From positions 310,001 to 374,000 of the forward strand of contig NZ_CP041745.1 of NCBI RefSeq assembly GCF_007556815.1: DNA of 64,000 bases, read 5' to 3'. The translations under genes and the position numbers were made by a program. The DNA is from Paraburkholderia megapolitana. GTDB taxonomy: Bacteria; Pseudomonadota; Gammaproteobacteria; Burkholderiales; Burkholderiaceae. The notes beneath the pieces are model-generated. The model did no database searches and had not been told where the DNA came from. It was given only the letters and a program-made list of their open reading frames with translations. Below are positions 47,155 to 58,323 of this stretch, piece by piece; position 1 is the stretch's first letter; every line of letters starts with the position of its first letter.

Positions 47155-48948
47155 CTACATCTTTGCGGGGGCGGAGACGCCGATCGCTGCCAGACCGTTG
47201 GCGAGCACCTGGCGCGTCGCCGCGAGCAGCGCGATGCGGGCATTGCGAAGCGCTTCGTCGTCGACGAGAACGCGTTCGGCATTGTAGAACGAGTGGAATT
47301 CGCCCGCGAGGTCGCGCAGATAGAACGCGACCGCGTGCGGCGCGAGTTCGTCGGCGGCGTGCGCGAGCATGTCGGGGTACTCGGCGAGCTTCTGCAGCAG
47401 CGCCATCGCCTGGTCGCTGACGAGCGGCGTGACGTCCACGGTGGGCAGCACGGCCTCGTCCGCGTTGAAGCGCGACTTCCATTCGTTGATCACCGAGCAG
47501 ATCCGCGCGTGTGCGTACTGGACGTAATACACGGGGTTTTCGTCGTTCTGCTTGAGCGCGAGATCGATGTCGAAGACGAACTCGGTGTCGGCCTTGCGCG
47601 AGATCAGGAAGAAGCGCACCGCATCGCGGCCGCGTCGGATGGTCGCTTCGTCGAGCAGATCCGGTGCGGCTTCCGCACCTTGCGCAGCGCCACCCGACCA
47701 TTCGATCAGGTCGCGCACCGTCACATAGCTGCCGGCCCGCTTCGAGATCTTCACTTCCTGGCCGTCGCGCATCACCGTGACCATCTTGTGCAGGATGTAG
47801 TCGGGATAGCCCTTCGGAATACCGACGCCGAGCCCCTGCAGGCCCGCGCGCACCCGCGCGATCGTGCCGTGGTGGTCCGAGCCCTGCACGTTGATGACCT
47901 TGGTGAAGCCGCGCTCCCACTTCGCGACGTGATAGGCGACGTCCGGCACGAAGTACGTGTAGGTGCCGTCGGTCTTGCGCATCACGCGGTCTTTGTCGTC
48001 GCCGTCGTCGGTGGTGCGCAGCCACAGGGCGCCTTCCTGCTCGTAGGTCTTGCCCGCGGCGATCAGCGTATTGACGGTCTTCTCGACGAGTCCTTGCGTG
48101 TACAGCGACGATTCGAGGAAGTACTGGTCGAAGATCACGCCGAATGCCTGCAGGTCCATGTCCTGCTCGTGGCGCAGATACGCGACCGCGAAACGGCGGA
48201 TCGCATCGAGGTTTTCGATGTCGCCGGCACCCTTCACTGGTTCGCCGTCCTTGGCTGCCACGGTTTCGCCGTTCAGATAGTCGTGCGCGATGTCGGCGAT
48301 GTATTCGCCGTTGTAGGCCGACTCGGGCCAGCCTGCATCGCCGGGCTTCAGGCCGCGCGCGCGCGCCTGGGTCGACAGGGCGAGCGTCTGGATCTGCACG
48401 CCCGCATCGTTGTAATAGAACTCGCGATGCACGGCGTAACCCTGCGACGCGAGTACGTTCGACAGTGCATCGCCGAGCGCCGCCTGGCGACCGTGGCCGA
48501 CGTGCAGCGGGCCGGTCGGGTTGGCGGAGACGAATTCGATCAGCACGCGCTTGCCCGCTTCGCGCTGCGAGTGGCCGAAGGCGTCGCGTTCGGTGAATAC
48601 AGCACCGACTACGGCCTGCTTTGCAGCGGCGGCAAGACGCAGGTTGATGAAGCCAGGACCGGCGACTTCGGCGCCGTCCACAAGACCTTTAGCCTGCGGG
48701 TGCGCGAGCACCGCGTCGACGATCTGTTGTGCGAGCTGGCGTGGATTGGCGCGCAGCGGCTTGGCGAGCTGCATCGCGACGTTGCACGCGACATCGCCGT
48801 GCGCGGCGACTTTCGGGCGTTCGAGCGTGATGGCGGGCGCGACGAACGCGGCATCGGCTTGGCCCTGGGCGGCCTGGGTAGTCTGGGCGACCTGCTTGAC
48901 GATGTCGGCGAGCAGTGTTTCGAGAGTCAGTTTTTGTGCGGGCAGCAT
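47155..48948 (-). CDS. argS: Arginyl-tRNA synthetase
   Basis: A 597-residue class-I synthetase that charges tRNAArg. The HIGH-like [12 protein letters not shown] and KMSKS-like KISKRAG are present, with the N-terminal Add1 domain and the C-terminal anticodon-binding helices ([13 protein letters not shown]). ATG 48948 fits the family; an open frame extends to 49236 but lacks homology. Confidence 0.96.
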   Translation of the reverse strand: MLPAQKLTLETLLADIVKQVAQTTQAAQGQADAAFVAPAITLERPKVAAHGDVACNVAMQLAKPLRANPRQLAQQIVDAVLAHPQAKGLVDGAEVAGPGFINLRLAAAAKQAVVGAVFTERDAFGHSQREAGKRVLIEFVSANPTGPLHVGHGRQAALGDALSNVLASQGYAVHREFYYNDAGVQIQTLALSTQARARGLKPGDAGWPESAYNGEYIADIAHDYLNGETVAAKDGEPVKGAGDIENLDAIRRFAVAYLRHEQDMDLQAFGVIFDQYFLESSLYTQGLVEKTVNTLIAAGKTYEQEGALWLRTTDDGDDKDRVMRKTDGTYTYFVPDVAYHVAKWERGFTKVINVQGSDHHGTIARVRAGLQGLGVGIPKGYPDYILHKMVTVMRDGQEVKISKRAGSYVTVRDLIEWSGGAAQGAEAAPDLLDEATIRRGRDAVRFFLISRKADTEFVFDIDLALKQNDENPVYYVQYAHARICSVINEWKSRFNADEAVLPTVDVTPLVSDQAMALLQKLAEYPDMLAHAADELAPHAVAFYLRDLAGEFHSFYNAERVLVDDEALRNARIALLAATRQVLANGLAAIGVSAPAKM

Positions 48949-49340
48949 GCTTGTTGCGAGTCCAGTGAGGCAGTGCAGTAAGGCGACCGAGGCGCCGGAT
49001 GGTAGTTCGGCCACGGCAGGCGGCTGGTCCGCTCGCGGCGGATGGTTCGTTTCGCCTGCGGTGGATCGTTCATCGGCCTGCGGTCGTCGCCACGGCCGCA
49101 GGCGGCGATCGGGGAGGCGGGAGCGGGCAGAGCGGCAAACGGGTCCGGCGCGTCGGGAGGTGCTTTTTCGGTCTAGACGGATTTTAGCAGGTGCTAATAT
49201 GTCCATTGAGTGTCCACTGGATCGATGCCCGATCAAGGGCCGTGGCAGCCGGCGCGCGCCGGCCTTGCCAACGAAACCGTATGAATCACCGTTCTATGTC
49301 GTTTCGTACGCGAATCCAACATAACGAAAAGGGAATTGCC
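48949..49340. other. 392-bp divergent intergenic region
   Basis: No gene is supported. It carries the promoters of argS (minus) and the DUF1840 gene (plus). A TTAGCA-GG-TGCTAA inverted repeat at 49184-49197 lies in its A/T-rich centre. Confidence 0.5.
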
Positions 49341-49667
49341 ATGCTGGTTACTTTCAAATGTCGCGCCGCCCCGGACGTCGTGATGCTCGAAAATCTCGCA
49401 CAGTATCTCGTCGGTATCGTCGGCAAACCGCTTGGCGAACGCGGTGTCATCATGCACGACGAACTCGATGCGGCGATCGCGAAGCTCGAGTCGGCCATCG
49501 TCACCGACAAGCAGGAGCGCGCCGAACACGACGGGCACTTCCACGAAGGTGAAGAAGGCCACGAGCATCATGAAATCCCGATCGGTCTCGCGCAGCGCGC
49601 GTACCCGTTCCTCGATATGCTGCGCCTCGCGAAGCAGGAAAACAACGACGTGCTCTGGGGCATCTGA
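49341..49667 (+). CDS. DUF1840 family protein
   Basis: A 108-residue protein starting MLVTFKCRAAPDVVM, the DUF1840 N-terminus, with an acidic His-rich middle (HDGHFHEGEEGHEHHE, about 73-88) and a helical end. AAAAGGGA precedes the ATG. The His/Glu cluster could bind metal, but no role is established. Confidence 0.88.
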   Translation: MLVTFKCRAAPDVVMLENLAQYLVGIVGKPLGERGVIMHDELDAAIAKLESAIVTDKQERAEHDGHFHEGEEGHEHHEIPIGLAQRAYPFLDMLRLAKQENNDVLWGI

Positions 49668-49785
49668 ACGGTTATCGGGTGGTGACCCGCGGTGCTGGTG
49701 CTGGCATTGACCAGGCCCGGAAAGAATCCCGCGGCCTGGCGAGCGCTGGATAAATAACCGCGCGCATCGAGTGCACCAAAGACAT

Positions 49786-49808
49786 GGAGCCCGCTATAAG
49801 CGGGCTCC
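49786..49808. terminator. Hairpin between DUF1840 and the small exported gene
   Basis: GGAGCCCGCT and AGCGGGCTCC form a 10-bp stem around ATA. T-runs are short on both sides, so it may end both convergent transcripts weakly. Confidence 0.55.
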
Positions 49809-49867
49809 GTCGTTTCTGCAGGTCTGCAATGCGCCGCAAACCAAACGGTGCATTGCACGTGTCTTGA

Positions 49868-50074
49868 TTACTGGCTGGCCGCTTCCGGCGTAGCGGCCGG
49901 CGCAGACGCACCCTTCTTCACCTTTTTCTTCTTCGCCTTCTTCACGTGCTTCTGGGTGGGCGGCGAGTATGAACTGACCGCGCTCGCTTCGGCGGGCGCG
50001 GCGGTTTGGGCGAGCGCCAGCGACGAGCCCGCAGCCAGCGTCAATGCAGTCAGTAACAGCGTCAGCTTTTTCAT
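49868..50074 (-). CDS. Small exported lysine/alanine-rich protein
   Basis: A 68-residue protein: signal peptide (KKLTLLLTALTLAAGSSLALA, cleavage after about residue 22) then an Ala/Ser/Pro stretch with a Lys block (KKAKKKKVKK, about 47-56). GGAG-like site precedes ATG 50074. Likely periplasmic and unstructured. No function recognised. Confidence 0.75.
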   Translation of the reverse strand: MKKLTLLLTALTLAAGSSLALAQTAAPAEASAVSSYSPPTQKHVKKAKKKKVKKGASAPAATPEAASQ

Positions 50075-50230
50075 ACGATTTTTCTCCGTGACGGTTGCAA
50101 GTCGATGAAGCCGGCGCGTTGTTGACCCCGCGTCCGGCGGGCACAGCTGCTTCAGCTTACAAAACCGAAATTCGTGCTGCGAGAAATATTCAGCCTTACA
50201 CATCCGATATGTTGCCCATCCGTTGAAGCT

Positions 50231-52948
50231 TTACAGCAGCGGCGCGAGCGCCCGTTCCGCATCCGTTTTCGACAGCGCCATGCGCTGCGCGAAGTCTTCA
50301 ACCTGATCCTGGTTGATCTTACCCACCGAGAAGTACGTGCTGTCCGGATGCGCGAGATAGAACCCGGAGACGCTAGCAGCGGGCAGCATCGCTAGCGATT
50401 CGGTCACGCTCATGCCGATCTCTTCGGCGCGCAGCACAGTGAACATGTCCTGCTTCACGAGATGGTCCGGGCAGGCCGGATAGCCCGGCGCGGGCCGGAT
50501 GCCGCGGTATTTCTCGCCGATCAGCTCTTCGTTGGAGAGCGTTTCGGCGGCGGCGTAGCCCCACAGGTCGCGGCGCACACGCGCATGCATCGCTTCGGCG
50601 AACGCTTCGGCGAAGCGGTCGGCGAGCGCCTTCAGCATGATCGCGCTGTAGTCGTCGTGATCCTTCTCGAACTGCTTTTCCTTCACGTCGACGCCGAGGC
50701 CGGCCGTCACCGCGAACATGCCGATGTAATCGGCCACGCCCGAATCCTTCGGCGCGATGAAATCGGCCAGCGACCGGTTCGGCCGCATCACGCCATCCAC
50801 CACCGGTCGCACGCTCTGCTGGCGCAGGTTGCGCCATGTCAGCGCGACTTCGGTACGCGATTCGTCGGTGTAGATCTCGATGTCGTCGTCGTTGACCGTG
50901 TTTGCGGGCAGCAGCGAGATCACGCCGTTTGCAGTGAGCCAGCGGCCCTGGATCAACCGCGACAGCATCGATTTCGCGTCGGAGAACACGCGTCGCGCCG
51001 ATTCGCCGACGATCTCGTCGTTGAGGATGGCCGGATACGGGCCGGCGAGATCCCACGTCTGGAAGAACGGCGCCCAGTCGATATAGTTCGCGAGTTCGTT
51101 CAGATCGAAGTTCTTGAACACGCGCCGGCCGATGAATTTCGGCTTGACCGGCTGGTAGCCGGCCCAATCGACCTTCGTCTTGTTCGCGCGCGCCTCGGCG
51201 AGCGTGACCATCGGCTGAACCTTGCGGTTTGCGTGCTGGTCGCGGATGCGGTCGTAGTCGGATTTCAGGTCCTGCAGATACTTCGCCGCGCCCTCATCGG
51301 AGAGCAGGCTCGATGCAACCGATACCGAGCGCGACGCATCCGGCACATACACCACCGGGCCTTCGTAATGCGGCGCGATCTTGACAGCGGTGTGCACGCG
51401 CGAGGTCGTAGCGCCGCCGATCAGCAGCGGAATCTTCTTGATGCGGAAGTAATCGTCGCGCTGCATTTCGGAGGCGACGTAGGCCATTTCCTCGAGGCTC
51501 GGTGTAATCAGCCCCGACAGCCCGACGATATCCGCGCCCTCGACCTTCGCCTTCGCGAGAATCTCGTTGCACGGGACCATCACGCCCATGTTGACCACTT
51601 CGAAGTTATTGCACTGGAGCACGACCGACACGATGTTCTTGCCGATGTCGTGCACATCGCCCTTCACGGTGGCGATGACGATCTTGCCTTTCGCGCGCAC
51701 GTCGCCGCCGGCTTCGGCGAGCAGCCGCTTTTCTTCCTCGATGAACGGGATCAGATGCGCAACGGCCTGCTTCATCACGCGCGCCGATTTGACCACCTGC
51801 GGCAGGAACATCTTGCCTTGACCGAACAGGTCGCCGACGATGTTCATACCGTCCATCAACGGCCCTTCGATCACGTTGATCGGCCGGCCGCCGGCCGCGT
51901 CGATCTTCGCGCGGACCTCTTCGGTATCCTCGACGATGAAGGTCGTGATGCCGAGCACGAGCGCATGCGACAGACGTTTCTCGACGGGCTGGTTGCGCCA
52001 TTCGAGGTTTTCCTCTTTCTTCGCGGCACCGGTCTTGAACTTGTCGGCGATTTCGAGCAGACGGTCGGTGCCGTCGTCGCGGCGGTTCAGTACGACGTCC
52101 TCGACGCGCTCGCGCAGTTCGGTGTCGAGATCGGCATAGACGCCGAGCTGGCCCGCGTTGACGATACCCATATCCATGCCGGCCTGGATCGCGTGGTACA
52201 GGAACACGGTGTGGATCGCCTCGCGCACCGGGTCGTTGCCGCGAAACGAGAACGAGACGTTCGACACACCGCCGCTGATCTTCGCGTACGGCAGGTTCTG
52301 CTTGATCCAGCGGGTCGCGTTGATGAAGTCGACCGCATAGTTGTTGTGCTCTTCGATCCCGGTCGCAATCGCGAAGATGTTCGGATCGAAGATGATGTCT
52401 TCGGGCGGGAAGCCGACTTCGTTGACGAGGAAGTCATACGAGCGCTTGCAGATCTGGGTCTTGCGTTCGAAGGTATCGGCCTGGCCTTTTTCGTCGAAAG
52501 CCATCACGACCGCCGCCGCGCCGTAGCGGCGAATCAGCTTCGCGTGGTGACGGAACGCGTCTTCGCCTTCCTTCAGCGAGATCGAGTTGACGATCGCCTT
52601 GCCCTGCACGCATTTCAGACCCGCTTCGATGACTTCCCACTTCGACGAGTCGATCATCACCGGCACGCGCGCAATGTCCGGTTCCGACGCGATCAGATTC
52701 ATGAAGCGGACCATCGCCGCTTTCGAATCGAGCATCGCTTCGTCCATGTTGATGTCGATCACCTGCGCACCGTTCTCCACCTGCTGACGCGCAACCGCGA
52801 GCGCTTCGTCGAACTGGCTGTTGAGAATCATCCGCGCGAACGCTTTCGAGCCGGTGACGTTGGTTCGTTCGCCGACGTTGATGAAGAGCGTGCCGGTCGT
52901 GACATTGAACGGTTCGAGGCCGGACAGGCGCAGGGTGTGATCGGTCAT
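50231..52948 (-). CDS. metH: Methionine synthase, folate/B12/SAM-activation part
   Basis: A 905-residue protein holding the methyltetrahydrofolate, cobalamin and reactivation domains of MetH. Order: pterin-binding domain (from [13 protein letters not shown], about 23), cobalamin-binding domain with DVHDIGKN at 431-438 (His433 ligates cobalt), and SAM-binding reactivation domain near the end ([12 protein letters not shown]). It transfers methyl from 5-methyl-THF to homocysteine with the other half encoded just upstream. The split is a separate gene pair, with 51 bases between, not a frameshift. Confidence 0.94.
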   Translation of the reverse strand: MTDHTLRLSGLEPFNVTTGTLFINVGERTNVTGSKAFARMILNSQFDEALAVARQQVENGAQVIDINMDEAMLDSKAAMVRFMNLIASEPDIARVPVMIDSSKWEVIEAGLKCVQGKAIVNSISLKEGEDAFRHHAKLIRRYGAAAVVMAFDEKGQADTFERKTQICKRSYDFLVNEVGFPPEDIIFDPNIFAIATGIEEHNNYAVDFINATRWIKQNLPYAKISGGVSNVSFSFRGNDPVREAIHTVFLYHAIQAGMDMGIVNAGQLGVYADLDTELRERVEDVVLNRRDDGTDRLLEIADKFKTGAAKKEENLEWRNQPVEKRLSHALVLGITTFIVEDTEEVRAKIDAAGGRPINVIEGPLMDGMNIVGDLFGQGKMFLPQVVKSARVMKQAVAHLIPFIEEEKRLLAEAGGDVRAKGKIVIATVKGDVHDIGKNIVSVVLQCNNFEVVNMGVMVPCNEILAKAKVEGADIVGLSGLITPSLEEMAYVASEMQRDDYFRIKKIPLLIGGATTSRVHTAVKIAPHYEGPVVYVPDASRSVSVASSLLSDEGAAKYLQDLKSDYDRIRDQHANRKVQPMVTLAEARANKTKVDWAGYQPVKPKFIGRRVFKNFDLNELANYIDWAPFFQTWDLAGPYPAILNDEIVGESARRVFSDAKSMLSRLIQGRWLTANGVISLLPANTVNDDDIEIYTDESRTEVALTWRNLRQQSVRPVVDGVMRPNRSLADFIAPKDSGVADYIGMFAVTAGLGVDVKEKQFEKDHDDYSAIMLKALADRFAEAFAEAMHARVRRDLWGYAAAETLSNEELIGEKYRGIRPAPGYPACPDHLVKQDMFTVLRAEEIGMSVTESLAMLPAASVSGFYLAHPDSTYFSVGKINQDQVEDFAQRMALSKTDAERALAPLL

Positions 52949-52999
52949 GGCGTTGTCTTTTTTATGGAGCGGTGCAGGAGCGTGGGTCAGCCGCGCGGC

Positions 53000-54079
53000 T
53001 CAGGCCGCGTCGCGATAGTGATTCGGCCACCTGCGCGGCTTGATGTCGGCGAGTGCTTTCGCGATCGCCGCGATATGTTCCGGCGTCGTCCCACAGCAGC
53101 CGCCCGCGATGTTGACGAGCCCGGCCTGGGCAAACTCCTTCAGCAACCCGGAGGTGTCGGCGGGCGTTTCGTCGAAGCCGGTGTCGCTCATCGGATTCGG
53201 CAGGCCGGCGTTCGGGTAGCACGACACATACGTATCGCAGAGCTTCGCGAGCTCGGCGACATACGGGCGCATCAGCGCCGCACCAAGTGCGCAGTTCAGC
53301 CCGAACGTGAGCGGCTTCGCGTGCCGCAGCGAATTCCAGAACGCCTCGACGGTCTGGCCGGAGAGGATGCGGCCCGATGCGTCGGTGACGGTGCCGGAGA
53401 TCATGATCGGCAGGATTTCGCCGGTGTCTTCGAACAGTTCGTCGAGCGCAAACAGCGCCGCTTTCGCGTTCAGCGTGTCGAAGATCGTCTCGACGAGAAA
53501 CAGGTCGACACCACCTTCGAGCAGCGCTTTCGCCTGCTCGTAGTAAGCGGTGCGAAGCTCGTCGAAGGTCACGTTGCGCGCGCCCGGGTCGTTGACGTCG
53601 GGCGAGATGCTGGCCGTTTTCGGCGTCGGGCCGATCGCGCCGGCGACAAAGCGCGGCTTGTCCGCGCTAGAGTAACGCTCGCACGCGGCGCGGGCGATCT
53701 TCGCCGATTCGAGGTTCATCTCGTACGCGAGGTTCTCCATGCCGTAGTCGGCCTGGGCAACGGTGGTCGCGCCGAACGTGTTGGTCTCGATGATGTCGGC
53801 GCTGGCCGCGAGGTACTGCTCGTGAATCTCGCCGATGACCTGCGGTTGCGTGATCGACAGCAGTTCGTTATTGCCCTTGATGTCGCGCCCGTAGTCCTTG
53901 AAGCGCTCGCCGCGATACGCTGCTTCGCCGAGCTTGTACTGCTGGATCATCGTGCCCATCGCCCCGTCGAGGATCAGGATGCGCGACTCGAGTAGCGCGG
54001 GCAGCGTTGCGCCGCGCGTGTAGACACGAGCGAGCGCATGGGTGCGGGCGGCAACGGCGGAGGAAGCAGGCTGGTTCAT
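53000..54079 (-). CDS. metH: Methionine synthase, homocysteine S-methyltransferase part
   Basis: A 359-residue Zn-dependent domain: [12 protein letters not shown] at the N-terminus, [16 protein letters not shown], and the Zn ligands Cys263 (NCALG) and Cys328/Cys329 (GGCCG). It corresponds to the first domain of full-length MetH and lacks the rest, which the following gene supplies. This two-gene arrangement is usual in Burkholderiales. Confidence 0.94.
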   Translation of the reverse strand: MNQPASSAVAARTHALARVYTRGATLPALLESRILILDGAMGTMIQQYKLGEAAYRGERFKDYGRDIKGNNELLSITQPQVIGEIHEQYLAASADIIETNTFGATTVAQADYGMENLAYEMNLESAKIARAACERYSSADKPRFVAGAIGPTPKTASISPDVNDPGARNVTFDELRTAYYEQAKALLEGGVDLFLVETIFDTLNAKAALFALDELFEDTGEILPIMISGTVTDASGRILSGQTVEAFWNSLRHAKPLTFGLNCALGAALMRPYVAELAKLCDTYVSCYPNAGLPNPMSDTGFDETPADTSGLLKEFAQAGLVNIAGGCCGTTPEHIAAIAKALADIKPRRWPNHYRDAA

Positions 54080-54230
54080 GGCGAAATAATGGCAAAAGCG
54101 CGTGGCAAAAGCGGCTTGCGCCTGATGGGACTCGGGAACCCGTCATTGTAGCCGCAGCCGCCTGGTGGCGCTGCGTGTGGCCACCGGGCTGAAAAGCGCC
54201 CCGTGCGGGCGAGCAAGATCTGTTTCGCAA

Positions 54231-54276
54231 GGACAAAGAAAAAGTCCTGTCCGGCACGAAGCCGGACAGGACTTTT
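54231..54276 (-). terminator. Terminator after the DUF3567 gene
   Basis: A 16-bp perfect stem (54240-54255 with 54261-54276, loop ACGAA) followed on the minus strand by TTTTTCTTTG, 26 bases past the DUF3567 stop. The metH promoter must lie between here and 54079. Confidence 0.88.
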
Positions 54277-54301
54277 GAGTAACGTGTCGCCGGGGCGTGG
54301 G

Positions 54302-54559
54302 TTAGTGAAGCACGACCGGTTGATTCATCAGACTATCGAATTGCCCGAGGAACTCGTCGACTTCGTCCAGCGACGGTTCTTCCTGGATCAGCTTCTGTAC
54401 ATGTTCGCGAAAGCGCGCAGCCATGGCGCCGTCGATATAGATCTCGCGTTGCATATTCTTGTCGACGATCTCATAACCGCCTGAGCGCATGGCGAGATGG
54501 CCATCTTCAGGCGGAAACTCGACAACACAATAATTGGGGCTGTTGTAGATCATTTGCAT
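54302..54559 (-). CDS. DUF3567 family protein
   Basis: An 85-residue protein starting MQMIYNSPNYCVVEFPP, the DUF3567 signature, with an acidic helical second half. AAGGAG precedes ATG 54559. Found in beta-proteobacteria; role unknown. Confidence 0.88.
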   Translation of the reverse strand: MQMIYNSPNYCVVEFPPEDGHLAMRSGGYEIVDKNMQREIYIDGAMAARFREHVQKLIQEEPSLDEVDEFLGQFDSLMNQPVVLH

Positions 54560-54677
54560 GGCGACACTCCTTCTTTCCGTGGGCTCCAGGCCGTTCCTGC
54601 GCCATACATGGAGCATATGGTGTGGAATTCAAGGGGTGGGTCCGGGCAACGCTAGTAAAAATTTCCGGACCTGAAGG

Positions 54678-55467
54678 TTAGACAGGGCTTTGTAGAAACG
54701 TTTCAAGCATGGCAGCAAATCGCTGTGATTGCTCGATCGGTGCAAGGTGCGCGGCATCGAGCAATTCGTACCGAGCCCCTTCGATCGCCTCGGCGATCGC
54801 CGCCGTCGCAGCTGGCGGCGTGCCCGTGTCGTGTCGACCGGCTATGGTGAGCGTCGGCATGCGCAGTGCGGCGAGCCGGTCGCGCACGTCGAAATCACGC
54901 AGTGCTTCGCATGCACGCGCATAGCCTTGTGGCGACGTTTGCAGCAGCACTTCGCGGATCTTGCTCGACTGCTTCGGGATGCGCCTGCTGGAAGTCCGGC
55001 GTGAGCCAGCGACCGATTGTCGCAGAGGCGAGTGCTGCAAGGCCGTCGTTGCGTGCCGAGGCCGCACGCTGGTCCCAGACCGCGCGGCCCTCGGGCGGCG
55101 TGCCCGCGGACGTATCGGCGAGCGTCAAGGTGTCGACGCGCTGCGGGTAATCGAGTGCGAACTGCTGCGCGATCATGCCGCCCATCGATATACCGACCAG
55201 ATGCGTATGCGCTACACCCAGCGCATCGAGTAGCGACGCTAGGTCGTGTGCCAGATCCGCGACGCCGAAATGGGTATCCGTGACCGCGGTTGCACCATGG
55301 CCGCGCACGTCGTAGCGCAGCACCGTGTAGTCGTCACGAAAGTAACCGGCCATCTGATCCCAGATGGACAGATCGCCGCCCAGTTGATGGATGAACGTCA
55401 GCCAGGGGCCGCCGCCCTCGTTGCTCAGTACATAACGTGTGTCGATGCCGTCGATGTTCAGTTGCAT
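54678..55467 (-). pseudogene. 3-oxoadipate enol-lactonase-like hydrolase, frameshifted
   Basis: The N-terminal part (from ATG 55467) reads as a PcaD-like alpha/beta hydrolase with nucleophile elbow GISMGGM. After HPEAVE the frame is broken: one extra base near 54963 separates it from KIREVLLQTSPQGYARACEALRDFD, which then continues in the -1 frame with the catalytic Asp (GRHDTG) and His (DAAHLAP) to TAG/TGA at 54678. With the extra base removed the product would be 262 residues, the normal length. The truncated form lacks Asp and His, so it would be inactive. A sequence error is an alternative. Confidence 0.85.
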
Positions 55468-55670
55468 GCGGGCTCCGTTAGTCGTGATGCGGTGAAGATG
55501 CGTTGAATGACGCAATGTCGCGAGATATACCGTCGCACGAAGCGGGCCAGCGGTGCCTTGCGGCGCGGCGTGCGATAGACGTCGTGGCGGCGTCGCTGGA
55601 CGTGCGCCTGGTGGATGCGAGTGATGCCTCACGAGGAAGTTTCAGCGATCTGTGTAAGACCCGGTGAGGT

Positions 55671-57140
55671 TCAGGGGCTTGGCGCGCTGTTGCCCGAGGG
55701 TACGTTAGGGGCCGGTGCAGGCGCAGGTGAAGCGACGGGTGGCGTTGCGGGTGACGCGTCCGGTGAAGCAGTCGCCGGAGGGGCGGGGGAGGCAACAGGT
55801 GGGACAGCGGATAATCCAGCTGGAGATGTAGCGGGCGCGACAATGGACGACGAAGCCGGCGTGGCAGCGCTACCAGCGCTCCCGGCAGCGGCGTCGGGTT
55901 GAGGTGCGGCGAGATCGTTTGCCCCGTTTGCCCCGTTCGCCCCGCTCGCCCCGCCGACATCAGGCGCCGGTGAAGCTGCGCCGCCGGCCGCATCGCCATC
56001 GGGCGCACCAAGCTTGCCGCGCCAGACCAGCTCGATCTGCGTGCCGTTCGGTTCGGTCTGCACGAGCCGCACGGGCAACCAGCCTAGCGACGGCGCGAGC
56101 CATACGTCGATGCGCCGCTCATCGCCGGCGTGACGCGACAGTCGCATGAAGTGCCGCGCACCGACGAAGCCCTGTGCAGTGCGCACTGTCTCGTCGCCGA
56201 TCGTTTCGATCGGCCAGATCTCGCCACTGTTGTTATCCGCGACGTAGAACTGCCGCGTGACGCCAGGCTTGTACGCATCGGGGTCGCCGCGCACGAGGCT
56301 CGCAAGCTGCATCACCATGCTGAAGCGGTCCTGCGCGCCATCGGGCAGCGCGAGCGTTGTCGGTGTGCGCGTGAAGGCGATCTGCTTGTCGGTGCGATTG
56401 AAGATCGTTACGTCTTCGGGGCGCCGGCCGCGTTTTTCGATGTACTGATCGGGCGCGAGACCGAATGCATCGACCCGGCCGTGGCTCGAATAGGTGAACG
56501 GGCCGATAAACGGTACTGGCATCGAGACGACGATCTCATAGTGCTGGCTATCGCTGGTCCAGTGGATCGTGCCGGGCTGGTTGCGTACGCCGTTGTAAAA
56601 CGTGTCGTACTGCATGTCGCTGGACGGCGGTACCGAGAACTTCACGCCGGGCGTTGCCTGCGCGGCACTAGCGGCGCTCGGTGCGGGGGCGCCGGTGGCG
56701 GCCGCATTGCCGTTTGCGCCTGAAGCTGCTGTCGCACTCGCAGCGCTTGCCGCCTCGGGCACTGCGGGCGCTGACGCTGCGACTGGCGCCTTCGCGTCGG
56801 GTTGTGTAGCCGTCAGCACATGTTCTTGCGATGCATGGGGACGGGCGCGTTGAACCGGTGCAGGCTTCGGTGCGGCAGCAGCCGGTTCGGCGGCCGGCTT
56901 TTGCTCGATGCGCTCGGGCTGTAGCAGCGCGATTTCGACCGGCGCGTGTGCGGCGTCGGCGGGCTGGAATGTTTGCCGATTCCGCTCGATCCACTCTGCG
57001 GCGATCCAGTGCAGGCACAGCACGGCGATCAACACCGCGATCCAGCGCCCTGCGCGCGTGCTAGACCGTGCCGCGGCTACTGGCGGACGATTCGGACGAG
57101 GCGGGCGGTTCGGACCGCGACGGAGCGCAGATGACGACAT
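55671..57140 (-). CDS. DUF3108 domain protein with low-complexity tails
   Basis: A 489-residue protein with an N-terminal TM helix (about 32-50), a Pro/Ala-rich linker, the DUF3108 beta-rich domain (about 165-390; SDMQYDTFYNGV, TIFNRTDKQIAF, ARHFMRLSRHAGDERRIDVWLAPSLGWLPVRL) and a Pro/Ala/Ser-rich C-terminal 100 residues. It is probably anchored in the inner membrane and faces the periplasm. ATG 57140 is preferred to 57218. Function unknown. Confidence 0.85.
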   Translation of the reverse strand: MSSSALRRGPNRPPRPNRPPVAAARSSTRAGRWIAVLIAVLCLHWIAAEWIERNRQTFQPADAAHAPVEIALLQPERIEQKPAAEPAAAAPKPAPVQRARPHASQEHVLTATQPDAKAPVAASAPAVPEAASAASATAASGANGNAAATGAPAPSAASAAQATPGVKFSVPPSSDMQYDTFYNGVRNQPGTIHWTSDSQHYEIVVSMPVPFIGPFTYSSHGRVDAFGLAPDQYIEKRGRRPEDVTIFNRTDKQIAFTRTPTTLALPDGAQDRFSMVMQLASLVRGDPDAYKPGVTRQFYVADNNSGEIWPIETIGDETVRTAQGFVGARHFMRLSRHAGDERRIDVWLAPSLGWLPVRLVQTEPNGTQIELVWRGKLGAPDGDAAGGAASPAPDVGGASGANGANGANDLAAPQPDAAAGSAGSAATPASSSIVAPATSPAGLSAVPPVASPAPPATASPDASPATPPVASPAPAPAPNVPSGNSAPSP

Positions 57141-57317
57141 GCAGGACGGGATAGGTGGGCGGTAATAACTCGTGAGGAATCGGGCGGCGAGTGGCTTCGG
57201 TCGATACCGTACACGCAATCGATGAGCCAGCGCGCCTGCGGGGTTCGACTGTACCGTTACCCGCGATGTTCCGGGCCCACGCGAAGCAACAGGCCAACAC
57301 GCCCCGTGAAACTCGCC

Positions 57318-58235
57318 TCAGCGCGGCGTCGGACTATACCCCAGCTCGTACGACAGTCTGTCCGCGCATTCGCGCAGCGCTGTATCGATGGCACCACCCC
57401 AGCGAATGTCGAACGCGCCCTCATGACCGAGCGCGATCAGCCCCAGTGCGAGTTCGCCGGTCGAATCGAACACCGGCATGCAGAACGCGTGGATCGTCGC
57501 GAGCAGCATGCCCTCGACACGGGCCGCGCCATGTGCGCGCACTTCATCGAGCGCGCGCTCTACTTCTGCCGGCGTGCGCGGTGTGTCGGCCTGTGTGAAC
57601 CGTTGCGCGCCGGCGAGTTCGCGCTCCATCAGCGCAGCGGTTTTACTGCGTGGCAGATAGGCGGCGAACAGCAGGCCGGTCGCTGAGCCGAGCAATGGCA
57701 TCACGTCGCCGAGCTTCAGCGATGCCTTCGCCGGGTAGCTCGATTCCATCCAGTGCACGACCGTCGGCCCCTGGTTGCCCCATACGGCGATGCCGACCGT
57801 CATGTCGAGCCGGTCGCGCAGTTCGGCGAGCGCGACACGCGCAAGCTTCACGCCATCCACCCGCGCAAGCCGCGCGAGTCCCAGTTGCAACGCGAAACCA
57901 CCGAGTTCGTAGCGGCCCGACAGCGGGTCTTGTGCGACCACGCCGAGCCGCAGAAAACTCACGAGGTAGCGATGCGCCTTCGCCGGGCTCATGCCCGCGC
58001 GTTGCGCGAGGTCGCGCAGCATCATCGCGCGTGGTTCGTGCGTCAGCACGTCGAGTAGCCGGAAGCCTACTTCGATCGACTGGATGCCCGAGCGCAGTTT
58101 CTCTTCGCCGGCGTCCGGCGTGTCGTCGTCGGCTTCGAATGGCTCCAGGGCATCGGCGGCCGCGGGCATAGCCGGCGGATCGATAGCATCGGCGGCGTTG
58201 CGACGGGCAGTGCGTGGACGAGTGGATGACGGCAT
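57318..58235 (-). CDS. IclR-family transcriptional regulator
   Basis: A 305-residue regulator: acidic start, winged HTH (about 48-110; IEVGFRLLDVLTHEPRAM, LAQRAGMSPAKAHRYLVSFLRLG) and the IclR sensor domain (GIAVWGNQGPTVVHW, FCMPVFDSTGELALGLIALG). Divergent from the fumarylacetoacetate hydrolase gene, which is the likely target. Confidence 0.92.
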   Translation of the reverse strand: MPSSTRPRTARRNAADAIDPPAMPAAADALEPFEADDDTPDAGEEKLRSGIQSIEVGFRLLDVLTHEPRAMMLRDLAQRAGMSPAKAHRYLVSFLRLGVVAQDPLSGRYELGGFALQLGLARLARVDGVKLARVALAELRDRLDMTVGIAVWGNQGPTVVHWMESSYPAKASLKLGDVMPLLGSATGLLFAAYLPRSKTAALMERELAGAQRFTQADTPRTPAEVERALDEVRAHGAARVEGMLLATIHAFCMPVFDSTGELALGLIALGHEGAFDIRWGGAIDTALRECADRLSYELGYSPTPR

Positions 58236-58323
58236 GAGCGGGAGCAGGCGCGAGCCGCGAAGGCACGTGATATACAGCGGTGGAAAAACGCGCGTTTGGG
58301 TCGCGCCGATTCACCATCGTAGA

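Noticed and set aside
52949..52999. Split metH as a frameshift
   Set aside because: The first gene ends in a normal stop, the second has its own ATG and the gap contains no continuing coding sequence. This pair is usual in the group.
50462..53995. 1177-codon open frame on the plus strand opposite metH
   Set aside because: It is the antisense shadow of metH in GC-rich DNA. Its Arg/His/Asp-rich translation has no domain, and both metH genes on the other strand show clear family motifs.
54080..54230. Cobalamin or SAH riboswitch before metH
   Set aside because: I looked for the B12-box and the SAH core CCGAGGAGCG and saw neither in the minus-strand leader.
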